48,149 bases of DNA from Syncephalis plumigaleata (taxonomy: Eukaryota > Zoopagomycota > Zoopagomycetes > Zoopagales > Piptocephalidaceae). The stretch lies in contig JAIXMF010000065.1 of the NCBI GenBank assembly GCA_025201365.1, forward strand, positions 1 to 48,149, read 5' to 3'. Positions 35,960 through 47,927 of the stretch are shown here, in pieces. Position 1 is the first letter of the stretch. Every line of letters begins with the position of its first letter. A model generated the notes under the pieces. The model was not told the DNA's origin. It worked only from the letters and a program-made list of their open reading frames with translations, and did not search any database. Both the position numbers and the translations under genes were made by a program.

Positions 35960-36135
35960 TGAATGATAGTAGAATAGTAGACTATTTAATTTATTTGTCA
36001 AACCTATGTATTATAATAATAACATGTAATAAATGTCCGCCATTCGTTAAACGGATAGATTACATCAATATGCAAAAAGAAATAATAAAAAACGCGTAGT
36101 GTATATGTGTATATGTATAGCAAATCATAGGTAGA

Positions 36136-36841
36136 TTAGGAGATGCTTGCCGTTGTTACCGACGATGATGATAGTGATAATGACGATGTAGAAGATGGTG
36201 ATGCTGTACTAGCAGCAATGGCAATGGCAGGATGATGACCACCACTTGTATTGGGAATAGCGTGTATAGCAACATCACTAGTAATCGGGCTACTACTATG
36301 ATTACTATTAGTGTTGACGTTCTCAATATCACCGCTAATCCCAGAGAATCCCATATTACGCATGAAATCCTCATTGTCTCCCGGTAACTCGATGGATGGT
36401 TCACCGAGTTGTCCTCGTAACTCGTGGATCCTTGCTGCCATATCACGTCTTCTTTGCACTAGTTGTCGAATGTATTCAACTGATTTCTGTAGAATTAACG
36501 CTTCACTTCGACTACACTGACTAAGTGTCGGTACCATTGAGGTTAGACTCGCGAATCCTACTCGAATATTTTGACGTCGTTTCTGTTCAGATGCAATATG
36601 ATTGGCCTTCTTCTCGGATTCCGAAAGTAATTCATGCTGTGGTTTCTTAGGGCGACCTAATGTCGCACCACTACGTGTAATTGATGGTGATGAACCCGAT
36701 GTACTTGTTACATTCGTATTTGTTGTCTTTTTCGGTGTTGTTGTTGCTGCTGATGATGATGATGCTAATGATTTAGGTGATGTTGGTCGTGTATTATTAG
36801 TACGCTTATACTTTCGAATACCACCACCACCATTAGTAATT

Positions 36842-36875
<34 letters not shown>

Positions 36876-37989
36876 ATGCTTTTAATCTAGCATTCTTAGT
36901 ATTAGGAGTAGTAACATCTCCTGCTGTTGCTACTGCTACTGCTGTTGTTGCTTCTGTTGTTGTGTTACTATTGAATGATAGAGAATTGTCGGTAGTCACC
37001 ATTGGATTATTATTTGTACTGGATGTGATAGATGGTTGATGCGTTAATAATGGCTGTTTGGCTGTTTGATTCGGGATTTCTTGAGTAGATGCAGAATTCA
37101 TGAATGCAGATGACCAACTTGCACTAGGAAGATGTTGATTTGCTAAACCTACTATATCGCTATTGGAATCTGTGGTGCTGGATGGCATTGTTAACGCCGA
37201 GGAGATTGGCAAGTCCATTTGAATTGGATTGGTAGAAGTAGAAGTAGTAGAAGTGGAAGTAGAAGACGATGAAGCTGATGATGATGACGTAGCCGTATAT
37301 GACAATGGTTGCATTGACATACTCGCATCATTAGGTGTGGTTGATGTTATCGAATAATTGTCAATGGAAGATTTCGATTTAGTAGTAGCACTAGTAGAAT
37401 TAGTCTGATGATCTGTCGTTGTGGTAGATGACGATGCGGCATTTGTCTGAGCAGTAGCAAATGGTCCGCTACTAAACCAACTGGTATCCATTAGCATTGC
37501 AAAGTCATCACTACTACTTAGTTGATTTAGAAACTCGCTAAACGCTTGCTGTTCAAACTCGGATAGTAGTGCGCCTGTGGCCACACACGGTGTACCATTA
37601 TTACTATAGCTTTGATTGTCCGAGTTGAGCGAGTTCGGCAAGGTGACCGAGTTAAAGGCTATTTAATTTTCACGTGTCAAAACAAGTCAATATCTTATTA
37701 TGATATTTAAACGAGAAAAGATGAAGGATAGGCCGAGTACACACAAGCATAAACACACAAGCACACACTTACTTGCTAGTGGTAATTCCAAGTTGGCCGA
37801 GCGATTATCAATGGTCGCCAAATACTGCTGCGAATCGTTGGACCTGTCCATATCCATGGAAAAAAGCGAGAGTGTTCCAGTTGGAAGAGGAGGAGGCGGA
37901 CCTGGAGGAGGACCAGGTGGTGCTGAAGCTCCTGAAGACATAATATTTTCGTCAAAAGGGATTCCAGGAGGTACCGGATAACCCGACAT
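36136..37989 (-). CDS. bHLH transcription factor with long low-complexity arms
   Basis: Two exons. Exon 1 (37773-37989) starts MSGYPVPPGIPFDENIMSSG with a proline run (PPGPPPGPPPPLP). A 114-bp intron leads to exon 2 (36136-37658), joined at phase 1 to read TFNSVTLPNSLNSDNQ. Most of the protein is Ser/Thr/Asn-rich, including a poly-Thr run coded by an ACT microsatellite (36842-36875). The DNA-binding basic region and helix 1 read KKANHIASEQKRRQNIRVGF and ASLTSMVPTL. The loop and helix 2 read SRSEALILQKSVEYIRQLVQ, followed by a short coil. The basic region (H..E..RR) predicts E-box binding, and the type resembles fungal INO4/MLX-like factors. No zipper of normal length was seen. The target pathway is unknown. 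Confidence 0.85.
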
Positions 37990-38418
37990 AGTGGAGGCTA
38001 CAATAGACGCAAGCGTATTTCAAGATGAGTAACAGAGGAGAAGAGCGATAGAACAACGGCAAAACGTAATTGAGCGTATGTAATGGACGTCAGATAAATA
38101 AAGGTAAAGCATAAAAAACGAACAAGGCAGCAAAGGAAGAGAGAACGAGCGAGTAAGAGAGCGAGAGATTTTAGCGGTAGTATAGGTGGCCAGTCTCATT
38201 CTTTATCTGGTAAGGTTGTTTTTCATTGTGTGCTCAGTGTGTGTGTGTAGTGAAATGATAGATACGAGGCATGTCAACAATCCAATAGTGAAATAGTAAG
38301 CAAATAAAATGGATGAATTAACTCAGAATGTCACGGTTACCAGCTAGACTTTCTAACGTTTTCCTTATTGCTGTTATTGTTATTTTCTATACCAATCTAT
38401 CTTGTGTTGCGATCAAAC
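37990..38418. other. Divergent promoter region bHLH / BUB3
   Basis: About 430 bp between the two start codons. Purine-rich on the left (GAGAGAACGAGCGAG), with a short GT repeat near 38238. No TATA box was recognised. Confidence 0.45.
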
Positions 38419-39880
38419 ATGGACATGCTCAAGGAGTTTGAACTCGTTGGGCCACCCACAGACGGGATAACGCGCGTTAGATTCGATCGTACCGAACCGT
38501 TATTGCTTGCTTCTTCTTGGGATAAGGTAAAATTGCAGAATAAATTATAAAGTAAAGTGCGCTTATTCTAATGGCCCTCTCTCTCTCTCTCTTTCGGAAC
38601 AGCACGTACGTCTATATGACGTGAAAGCCAACCAGGAATTGTCACGATTTGAGCATGAGGCAGCGGTGCTTGATTGTTGCTTTGGTAATGATCACCATAC
38701 TGCTTATAGTGGCAGCTTAGATCGACGAGTTCGTTTGTAAGTAGCAGGAGTAGCAGGAGTAATAGTATTGCTAGTGTCAATAGGTCGACCGAGTAGTATA
38801 CTCATTTTTCGTATTTCTAGATTGAATTTGGAAAATAAAACGGAAGAAGTACTGGGGAAACAAGAGGACGCGGTTCGTTGCGTGTCTTTTATGCCTGAAG
38901 TTCGTAAGTAGTTGTTCGCTATATGAATATACGCTTGCGTTGAATGTATATTGATCGACTAATTGGATGTCAATAGAGTTGCTTGCCACAGGTAGTTGGG
39001 ACACATCTGTACGTTTATACGACAAACGAGACGCCAATCGTGAAACGCATCGCGTTGAGCAGCCATCTAAAGTATACGCTATGGATAGTGTGGGACACAC
39101 GCTTGTTGTTGCCATGGCTGGGCGACATGTCAACGTGTACGATGTACGTAGCATGGATGAACCGATGCAACGTCGCGAAAGCTCTCTTAAATTCCAGACA
39201 CGTGCGATTGCTTGTATGCCTGATGGCGAAGGTAATTACCATTTGATTGTCTATCATGAATCCAAGCTGATATTGAACAAATTGTATGTGTGCGTGTGTG
39301 TGCACCAGGCTACTTGTCCAGTTCGATTGAAGGTCGTGTTGCTGTGGAATTCTTTGATCCATCGCCTAACTCGCAGGCACGTAAATATGCGTTTAAATGT
39401 CATAGAACCACGAATAATGGTGTAGACACAGTATACCCGGTAAATGCTTTGGCTTTCCATCCAATGTAAGCTCGTCTCTTTCTCTAAAATAAGTAGTAGC
39501 ATGTAATCTAATCTAATCCATTATATTTATATCTACATATCGAGCAGTCATGGTACATTTGCCACTGGCGGTGGTGATGGTGGCATTAGCATTTGGGATG
39601 GCAAGAACAAAAAGCGTATCACAATGTGGAAGACATTCCCCACTTCTATTGCATCGTTATCATTTAGCGCTGATGGTCAGTATCTGGCTGTGGCTGCCTC
39701 GTATACCTACGAAGAAGGCGAGAAAGAGTAAGTGTAGTAAAATAATCATTTGTATGTTACTAATTAACTAACTAACTAAATAATAATTCATCTAGTCATC
39801 CTCCCGATAGTATCATTATTCGTAATCTGGAGGAATCGGATACTAAGCCTAAACCAAAGAAATCGTCTACTAAGCAGTAG
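38419..39880 (+). CDS. BUB3: Mitotic checkpoint protein BUB3 (WD40)
   Basis: Start ATG 38419: [20 protein letters not shown], matching the BUB3 N-terminus. Exons give LASSWDK with [17 protein letters not shown], the [11 protein letters not shown] repeat, [50 protein letters not shown], then [20 protein letters not shown] and the diagnostic [53 protein letters not shown] and [20 protein letters not shown]. This seven-bladed propeller binds BUB1 and MAD3/BUBR1 at kinetochores in the spindle assembly checkpoint. The ending [13 protein letters not shown] is normal. Six or so introns; one donor lies inside a (CT)n tract near 38578. Convergent with receptor-like gene 2. Confidence 0.93.
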
Positions 39881-39969
39881 TTGTAAGACACTAGTCAATA
39901 AATATATAATATATAATAATAATAATAATAGTAATAATGGCAATTGTTATTTTATTTAAGGGTTTAATA

Positions 39970-42364
39970 CTAGTGTTGATGATCGGTACTGCTTGTAATA
40001 TCATTGATTGTGCCAAGATGAGTGATTGTCGCAGGAATCACTTGTACAGTCACTTCCTCCGATACAATTAAACTGTTATTTCTCCGAGGTGGTGATGTAG
40101 GCGATTGCACCACTTGATGGGACATATCAGGTATAGTCTCAATGTACATCGTCTCGCCAAGTTGTTCCACTCGAACGGACGATTCATCTTGAGCACTTGT
40201 GTTATTGCTCATTCCACTGGTAAGATTCTTCTGATGCTGATTATTAAGCAGTTTCCCTTGACTATTAGCAGTTGCCACGGCCGTATTAGGATTGCTTTGA
40301 GGACCGAAATAAGCAATGATCTGCTGCCAGAATCGTGAACTCCAGCTGTTCTCAATGGCAGTCTCTTCATCGGGTACGGTCTGAGCACCTGTCAGCACTA
40401 GGCGTGGTCCGGTGGCTTTTGAGATTGTCGGCCAGTTTAGACCCAGTATAGACAGACAGATTAAGGAACGAATCAGTAGAACAGTGTGGTTGAGCACATA
40501 GAACACGATATACACCTCAATGGTTTGTGTTGCAGCACGCCTTGGCGTGAAGCTAACGTAATAGTTTTGCGCCGTGGATATCGCATAGGCAATCGACGCT
40601 AATGCTGAAAAGACACTCAACTAGTCGTCATTTGCAAGGTAAAAAAGCGTAAATATTAGTATTTCTCATCTATCGTAAAGAGTGATCATATACATGTGTA
40701 ATATACCTGTATAAACCGATAGCATGCCATGGGATGTCTTTTAACACGATACGCACACCAACTAAACCATATAGCTGTATCGTTACAAACGGATAAGCAT
40801 TAGTAACTGTTCGAGTATAGACGTGTATCAATAATGATGACTAACCGAAAATGGCGAAAATGATCATAGAGATCAGTGTTATATTCGGCATAATGTAGGT
40901 GGTCACGACAAGTACCCCTTGACTTGGTTCATCCAACTGCCAGGTTAGATTAAGCATAATCGGAAATATTGTACAGATGATAAGTGTCAACATGTGTAAG
41001 CCGAGAAGAACGCGGAAACCAATTAGTATATAATTCGCGATCATTCTTTGTCCACGAATAGACCTGCGTTAGAATTAGGGTCAAAGAAAGTTAGTCAATA
41101 GGCATTACTACTACTCAAAAAAACAAGCCAGCATTACATACCAATAGAAAAGGATCAAGTCGAATGAAAGGACCGACATTAGATCGGTGATAATTTGAAA
41201 TATCTTTCCGCCATATGAAAACATAGTAAGAGGAAGATAGACCAGTAGCACTATTGTTGTTTGTTTAAATATAAATATATATACCATTAGATAACATGAT
41301 GAATATGGTAGAATTCAATGGTGGTACTACATACTGATAGAATAAATGCTTGCCATAATAAATGTGCACAGTCGATATATACCGGGCGTAAGTTTCAATT
41401 GTATTAATCTGACAAGACGTATCCATGTGTATATTAATAGTATCAATACCTGCACATCAATCCATAATTATTTGTTAGATTACATGGTTATCTGCTTCCA
41501 TTCATTATACGTTACCAATGAAAAGTATAACCATTGATACGTGATAAATCCGGGTGCTAGGAATATTTCATTCCATGGTCCAAGTTCTACAATAGTGTTT
41601 GTTATTGTTCGTTATTTCTAATTTACCAATGGCCATGTAATCGTATTTTGTATCTTACCTTCTTCGGCTGTTACATGAAATGTGAGATCCACCGCTGGAT
41701 TATACTTTTTGTAAAAGGTCGTGCTCGCCCATTGATCCAGTAATGCTACCGGAATTGCCGGTGGTCCTCAGGTATTCTCGACGGCTCTACCGTTCGATAC
41801 ATTAGGGTTAGTGGACCCCATATAGGCGCGGTGTTGTTCGAAAATTGCATGACTACAATTAGATTGATGGGTGGAAAGTTGGCATCGACCAACTCCTTTG
41901 ATGTTTTCTCCACTGCCAGTCCCAGCTGGTATAGAATATGTATATATGTATAAATTAGCAAGCTGCGTGTCTTCTTCCTCCTTTTCCTTCTTCTTCTTCT
42001 TCTTTCATGCCCATTGATGACTTACCTGAGCAAGAGTGTAACAACCGGCCGGTGCTGCTTTCGACCAGTAAACAAATAGAATCAAATCAGGGTAACGTGA
42101 CGCACTTTGAGCGGCCATTTGAACCGACTCGTCCGCTTTATTCACCGTCATAAAACTGCAATCGGTCGAGTTGCGCGCTATAGGCCAAAGGATGCCAGTG
42201 CCATTGCGTGTGTAGTGCGGTGGCGGATGATAGAAATAATCCGATGATGGCAGTGTCATTGTACCATTGCTGGTATTTATGACTACAACGCCATTAACCG
42301 TTGCAATAGGATACCATGATATTAGCAGTACTAAACACAGGGAAAGGTGAACAAAAAAGTTCAT
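39970..42364 (-). CDS. Multi-pass receptor-like membrane protein 2
   Basis: Read leftwards from ATG 42364: MNFFVHLSLCLVLLISWYPI, a signal peptide, then an ectodomain with many N-glycosylation sites (NTSNGT, NGTG, NSTD, NNT) and SAAPAGCYTLAQ-like text before intron 1. The landmark LGPWNEIFLAPGFITYQWLY (around 41520-41585) matches receptor 1. Membrane segments follow (YILIGFRVLLGLHMLTLIIC, LVVTTYIMPNITLISMIIFA, ALASIAYAISTAQNYYV, NHTVLLIRSLICLSILGLNW). A long cytosolic tail of about 130 residues is rich in Ser, Thr and Gln and ends at 39970. The tail is far longer than in receptor 1. Ligand and function are unknown. Introns at about 41.1-41.3 kb were not fully resolved. Confidence 0.65.
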
Positions 42365-42802
42365 GGCAAATATCAATGCTGTTGATGGTAATAAACAATA
42401 AAAAAATGCGAAATCAGAATTATACGAGAAACAACGAACGGATGCGTACGCCGCTACAAGCGTGCGCGCATGTTTACGCCTATTTATTACCAAGACTACG
42501 TCTCGGAAAAGGCTTGTACACGCCTTTGAGCATGCATGACAATGTGAACTGCCGTTTTGCCGCAAAACAGTCAAGCAGTCCTACTACGCATTATGATGCT
42601 ATGTATGAGCAACATTAGTCAATGAAACAATTTCTATTATTAGTATTAATGTTATTATTCAATATACAACGATAGCGGACAATAGTAAGATATTTGACAA
42701 ACAATGACCTTTATTCCTTAATGCATATATCACCATATCACACAGTGAGGTGAATTGTCGTCTGCAGTGCCACGAAGCACGAGGTATCACAGGATGCTTG
42801 CG
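42365..42802. other. Intergenic region between receptor 2 and a secreted-protein gene
   Basis: Contains the 5' flank of receptor 2 and the 3' flank of the leftward gene at 42803-43213. Open stretches on the plus strand here are shadows. Confidence 0.45.
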
Positions 42803-43213
42803 TTATCCGACGACACTGTGGTAATCGCTATTTACGAAGTTGTCATTAGCGCACACATTATTCGCGGTAGTGAAGGCGTCCACATCCGAATTGGCAATGT
42901 GATCAGCCTCGTTCTGATGACTATTGAACGCGGTAGTGACTGCATTTGCATTGATGGCATTGTTATTCGCATTAAAGCGATTGTTATTGGCAGAGAACCA
43001 TGGATAACAGCCATAGTAGTTATCGTAGTAGCCGCCATAGTAGCCGCCATAGCAGTAGGGATCGCATGCACTGTAGCCACAAGGATAACAGCCAGTATTG
43101 TAGATGCCGTATCCCATTGGACCAACTGGTTGAGCATCAGTTGACTGAAAAGTAAGTGCCGCAACAATTACAAGGGCGACAGTCATGACTGCAGTGCTGT
43201 AGTGAGAGAGCAT
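42803..43213 (-). CDS. Small secreted Gly/Tyr/Cys- and Asn-rich protein
   Basis: Single exon of 136 codons from ATG 43213 (MLSHYSTAVMTVALVIVAAL, signal peptide ending near STDAQ). The mature part starts with PVGPMGYGIYNTGCYPCGYS and ACDPYCYGGYYGGYYDNYY, a Gly/Tyr/Cys-rich block, followed by an Asn/Ala-rich region (NNNRFNANNNAINANA) and a hydrophilic C-terminus with one more Cys. It resembles fungal cell-wall or effector-like small secreted proteins; no family was recognised. A (GAT)n tract lies immediately upstream of the ATG. A TATAAA on this strand at 43414-43419 could be its promoter. An overlapping plus-strand open frame is an antisense shadow. Confidence 0.7.
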   Translation of the reverse strand: MLSHYSTAVMTVALVIVAALTFQSTDAQPVGPMGYGIYNTGCYPCGYSACDPYCYGGYYGGYYDNYYGCYPWFSANNNRFNANNNAINANAVTTAFNSHQNEADHIANSDVDAFTTANNVCANDNFVNSDYHSVVG

Positions 43214-43239
43214 GATGATGATGATGATGATGATGATGA
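43211..43239. repeat. (ATG/CAT)n microsatellite at the 5' end of the secreted-protein gene
   Basis: About nine trinucleotide units. On the coding (minus) strand they read ATC in the leader just before the ATG; length variation would change only the 5' leader. Confidence 0.9.
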
Positions 43240-44052
43240 ATTGACAAGTGAACAATTGATATCAACGATTTGTAGGTAAAAAGAAACTCGTAGTCTATAA
43301 CAGGTGTAATTCTATTGCGATGAAATGAGTATTCAAGCTTGAACAGTATTGAAGTATTGTAGCGTTGCGATGATGATGCTGCAAACAATAGAGGACAAGA
43401 AATACTTGTCGTATTTATACACAAAATACTGATGTTTGACATCAATAACCGTTGAACTATCGTTGACACTGTCAAATGATCATTCTAGTTGACAGAACAA
43501 CAATAGAATCTAGTATATTATCATTACTAGTAGATTTACTATGTTGGCATTGTATCAATAGCTGTATATCACTAATGCAACAATTCGGTGGAAGGAGCGT
43601 GTCATTAACCAATCACTGATTATCGTGCAACTCTCATAGTTGACTTTTGTAAGATTGATGTCAAGTGCGTTTACTTCAACTCACGCATGACTATTTTGTA
43701 CCAATAAGCGCTCTTTATGATGAATTAGCCCCCCAACTACGTACAACTTAGCGTTTACCGGATCCGCACCAATTGACGTTCAATTAACCGCTATACAGGA
43801 AGGCGATAGCTATCCGGTTAGGTATGAAAGCGAGAACTCGCTAGCATGATGTGATGGATCCGCTATAAGAAGAAGCAATCGTAATGACAAGTTGTAACGA
43901 CCACATTCATCTTTATATCAATCGTTCATCTCCTTACTTTATAATAATAGTACCCTTTTTATTATTCTTATTATCCCTGACTAACTGGTTGACAGCTTAT
44001 TGTTAACACTGCTTATAAATTATATTACCCTGTAATCATCATATCAATCAAG
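43240..44052. other. Intergenic region between two divergent secreted-protein genes
   Basis: About 800 bp. It holds TATAAA on the minus strand at 43414-43419 and TATAAA on the plus strand at 44014-44019. Nothing else was recognised. Confidence 0.5.
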
Positions 44053-44343
44053 ATGAAGTACATCACACTTAATCTTATCAAGGCAGTCGTCGTTCTGTCC
44101 GTGTTCTTCACGATGGCTCATGCTGCTCCAATTGTGGATGAGTTAACCGGCGCTGGAGGTCAAGATGCACCCGTATCATCTACACCACCACCACCAGCAC
44201 AACCAGCACAACCACAACCAGGTACACCTACAACTACACCACCTACTCCGGGTGCTACAACTAAGGCGCCAACTACCGGTAATGAAGGAAAGAAGGAAGA
44301 TTCGCATGCCTCAGCGTGGTCATTTGAGAAAGGCAATATGTAA
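44053..44343 (+). CDS. Small secreted Pro/Thr-rich protein
   Basis: Single exon of 96 codons. The signal peptide is MKYITLNLIKAVVVLSVFFT ending AHAAP. The mature part is a Pro/Gln/Thr-rich linker (TPPPPAQPAQPQPGTPTTTP) followed by a charged C-terminus (EGKKEDSHASAWSFEKGNM). No cysteine occurs in the mature part. The Thr/Pro region would be a target for O-mannosylation. Possibly a cell-wall or surface protein; no family was recognised. A polyadenylation-type GCAATAAAG lies near 44430. Confidence 0.75.
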   Translation: MKYITLNLIKAVVVLSVFFTMAHAAPIVDELTGAGGQDAPVSSTPPPPAQPAQPQPGTPTTTPPTPGATTKAPTTGNEGKKEDSHASAWSFEKGNM

Positions 44344-44590
44344 TAATTGTCGAGCTATCTAGGAATTCTGATTACATGTTAGCAATCATTGTTTTATTTT
44401 CCATGCAGCCACTACACTCTCCTGTTACTATTGCAATAAAGTAGACTGACAATGTACTATTCTGCCTTTTCTTCTTATATTAATGATCCATTGATTATAT
44501 TGCTAGTATAGCTACTGAAAAGTAAAATTTATTCATATAAATAGCGTAAAGATAAAAGTATGTCATTTGTGATTTAATAAAGTGGCATCA

Positions 44591-46903
44591 CTACGAGTGC
44601 TTGTTCTCCTCTTGTGGCCCACTCTCGGGTGCAACCTTATTGCCATTGGGTCTCTCCTCGTGAATGGACTCGGACACTGGCGATTGCACTCTAACGATAT
44701 CAGGAAGTATGGGACCAAAGTAATCGTTGGAGTAGGAAATTGAACCATCCGCGGAAACCATATTATTCTGAATGAAATAAGCGGCACTAGGCGGTGTCAC
44801 GCTGCCCACTATTGCTTGATGATCATGCGCTGGACTGCCGGAGTACTGGTTGGCGTATACTAGTACGCCTGGCATTGCGGCGTCATTTGCATTGGCAAAG
44901 TGAGCGGCATTTGGTAATGCCATATTGACCAGTACCGGTCTAGGTCCTGACATTCTCATGTTATGCGGCATATGTAGCGGTGAGATGGCCTGAGGATTAT
45001 CGGCGTTCATGTCGTACAGTATTGTTTTGCCTCGCGTACGAGTGTGAACCTTTCTGGGCCAGTCCACTCCCAGGACAAACACGCTAATAATCGCGATGGA
45101 CGCCATTACCACGCAGCGGATGTTGTAGATCATGTAGATGTATTGTATGCTATCGTCGGTCGTGAAACTATTTACGAAAACGCGTGTAATACCCGTTACC
45201 GAGGAGAATAGAACTGCAAGAAATATGAAAACAGCAATGACTGCCGCCTATTCCATTGTCATGAATTGGATGATTAGAATACGTGACAGTGATGCTGTAT
45301 CGTCTATTCCGATTTACTTACACCAAGGAAGCTAAACTGCGCATATCGATCGTCCTTTGACATGTAACTTTTCCGTCCAAGTATAAATACTGGCGATGTG
45401 TGATCAGCTTCATTTGACCACTAGTTGAATTTATTACAGTGCTTACCGGATAAACTGAGGGCGCTACCGCAGCTTAATATACAAATGTACATAATACCCT
45501 TCCAGTAGTAGTAACCGGCATCCATGTCAATGGTATACTTAACGGTGTATAGCAGTGTAACCGAAGCGACTAGCACTACCAGTATGACGCACATGTTAAG
45601 TGCGACGAGGCTCATTAGAACGATGTAGACCATTCGGTGCAGTAGTACTCTAACTTTGTTCAACCTTAACCCAAGTAAATGACGTGAGATGATGAGCTAT
45701 AGCGAATATAATACGCTAGTAAGCAGGTACATACCAGTATACAAATAGAAGCAAAGGTAAAAGTATGCTAAAATATTGCATGGCACAGTATGCCGCATCC
45801 TCTTGCATGAACGATGCTAGACTACTTAGCTGAGTGGCAAGGGCTACATGTAATGGCGAACACGTCATCATTAGTTGTCTCTATCATCATGTTGCTCTAG
45901 CATGACTTCTCACCTATACTATACAATACTGCTAATACAAATATATATCTTGGGAAACCAGTGGGTATTTGTCCAAGTAAATGGGCCCTTACTGCACGGA
46001 TACTCGTGTAGAGCAAGAACACAAGAATCTATCGGTGTGACTACACGTTAATGACGAGGTATCGCGCTATATATTACTATCCTGCTCATTCTGCATACCA
46101 ATGCACCAAATCCTATACCGCATCCCCAGCTACTTTTAGAACGAAAGTAGTTGTTCCATGGACCATCCTCTAATAGTAGGTAGCAATGAGAATGACGTCA
46201 ATCATCATTTCATACATATTAGTATGCTGACTAACCTTGGGTGGCCTTATAGCGAAATGATCCCTTCTTCAACTGGTCCAACTTGTAGAATTCCCTGCTC
46301 ACATTCTGGTCGAGCAAGGCTATATCGATTGGTGGTGGATTCTCCACTCTGCCTGGTGATTTCGCCGAGTAATAGCCATAGGAGCCGGGTCCCCAGTATA
46401 ATGTCGGACTCGCGGTGATCACCGTCACGATTAGGAGGTCGACTTTTGGCTGACGAAGTGATGCCAGTTGTTTCGATATCTCCTCGACCGCATGGCCGAT
46501 CTATATGATTACAATTGATCGAAATCGTTAGCAATCAATTGAATAAACGATGGGTTGAACTCACCTCTCTAATGGTTGTACACCCAGCTTGTTTCGCATC
46601 GTTAATTGACGTGACTATGGCAAAGTTCGACTCTAGGTCGGCGGACGAGTCATTGGCTATCTTCTTTAAGTTTTCGTCAAGCGGACCCAGTGTACAATTT
46701 GATGTGTTATTCGCCCAGGTCCAACTGATCGCCTGACCTGCATGCGTGTAATAAGATCGATTGTATGCGAAATAATCAAGTGTCGAGAATGTGATTGGTT
46801 TTTTGTCATCAAACACCGTAAGATCTGATGCTACTCGTGCAGTGTGATATATCAAACAATATACAATGAAGAACAAGCAATACCGAATAATGAACTGATA
46901 CAT
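44591..46903 (-). CDS. Multi-pass receptor-like membrane protein 3
   Basis: Starts at ATG 46903 with MYQFIIRYCLFFIVYCLIYH, a signal peptide, and an ectodomain with ITFSTLDYFAYNRSYYTHAG and NNTSNCTLGPLDENLKK, similar in layout to receptor 2. The second exon includes LIVTVITASPTLYWGPGSYG. Membrane segments downstream include VRVLLHRMVYIVLMSLVALN, MCVILVVLVASVTLLYTV and CVVMASIAIISVFVLGVDWP. A cytosolic tail of about 150 residues ends EENKHS at 44591. The LGVDWPRK after the last membrane segment corresponds to LGVAWPR in receptor 1 and LGLNWP in receptor 2. The middle introns (45.1-45.4 and 45.7-46.0 kb) were only partly resolved. Confidence 0.62.
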
Positions 46904-46920
46904 ATTGCATTACAATATTG

Positions 46921-46979
46921 CTAAATGGATGCTAAATGAATGCTAAATGAATGCTAGGAAATGCTAAGAAATGCTAAAG
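46921..46979. repeat. Short tandem repeat of ATGCTAAATGA-like units
   Basis: About five imperfect units of 10-11 bp just upstream of receptor 3. Possibly part of its 5' leader. Confidence 0.8.
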
Positions 46980-47646
46980 AGAAAGAAACACAAAAAGACA
47001 AAAGCTGACATGCCTTACTAGTTTGATTCACCAAAGAAGAGCGTAAATATAACAGGGAGTATTGGATGTGACCTGCAATGGTTGCCTTGTCGTAGCATCG
47101 GGCGTTCTTTGTTCAGGCCATTGCAACAATGCTTGCCATTATAAGTTGACATCCGCTTTTACTACGAAATTGATGCCAGTTTTGATGTTTATCATAGCAC
47201 CAATATTGCTTGCTATATGCATCATTTAAATGATTCATTGTCCTGTACCTAGAATGAATATATAGCTTTCATTATAATACAAGCAAATAATTGCAACAAA
47301 TATCTTTCTTAAACTAAAAAAAATGCCAAGCATCATTTGTTGTCAATCATGAATGACGCTACAAAGGCGAGGAAAAAAGACATACCCTGTCACAAAGAGG
47401 TGACGTCCCACGAGATAAAGATTGCGTTTACACTTATAGATAATGATCATTTTAGGATGACTGCAAAGCCACGTCTTCGCATACTCGTTATTGCGCATGC
47501 CATTGACATTTACATGATATATATCAGATTAGAATGCACGCACGCACACGTAGTATTATTTACGCAAGTCATTAGTATGTCAAATAATGACAGTATTCTG
47601 TTTACGGCATGCTATTGATGTAATCAGTGGTTCAAGAGGAAATGGC
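46980..47646. other. Intergenic region upstream of the last secreted-protein gene
   Basis: AT-rich; the open stretch at 47337-47618 has no recognisable domain or signal peptide and is probably chance. Confidence 0.45.
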
Positions 47647-47653
47647 TATAAAA
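47647..47653 (+). promoter_or_regulatory. TATA box of the 47784 secreted-protein gene
   Basis: TATAAAA in GGCTATAAAAGCACG, 137 bp before the ATG; similar spacing and GGCTATAAA context as in microexon genes A and B. Confidence 0.6.
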
Positions 47654-47783
47654 GCACGTCGTATGAATAGTATTCGATGCTAATTAGAACATTACATTAT
47701 ATCAGATTCACTCGACTGCTTGACTTTCAACTCATCGTTTCATTCACTTTTACCTGCTTGCCACGACTTTTATAGAACTCAAC

Positions 47784-47927
47784 ATGATTGCTAAGAAGAC
47801 AATGATCCTCGCCACCACCATTATCGGTGCTGCTTTACTTGCGCGCACGACACTGGCCACTCCCATTTTCAGTTCATGCTCAAATCGAAACTGTTACGAT
47901 CCCTGTGAATGCCCGGTTATCCTGTGA
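47784..47927 (+). CDS. Small secreted Cys-rich peptide (short form)
   Basis: 47 codons: signal peptide MIAKKTMILATTIIGAALLA, then RTTLATPIF and a short Cys-rich end with SCSNRNCYDPCECPVIL before TGA. The frame ends early compared with the Cys-repeat sequence that continues downstream, so it is either a genuine short peptide or the broken front part of a longer protein. Strong promoter-like TATA upstream. Confidence 0.5.
   Translation: MIAKKTMILATTIIGAALLARTTLATPIFSSCSNRNCYDPCECPVIL

Noticed and set aside
36602-37039. Val-rich open frame on the plus strand over the bHLH gene
   Set aside because: Antisense of Ser/Thr/Asn low-complexity codons of the bHLH gene.
42755-43144. Plus-strand open frame rich in Ile/Val
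   Set aside because: Antisense of the minus-strand secreted protein, which has a proper signal peptide and a TATA box.
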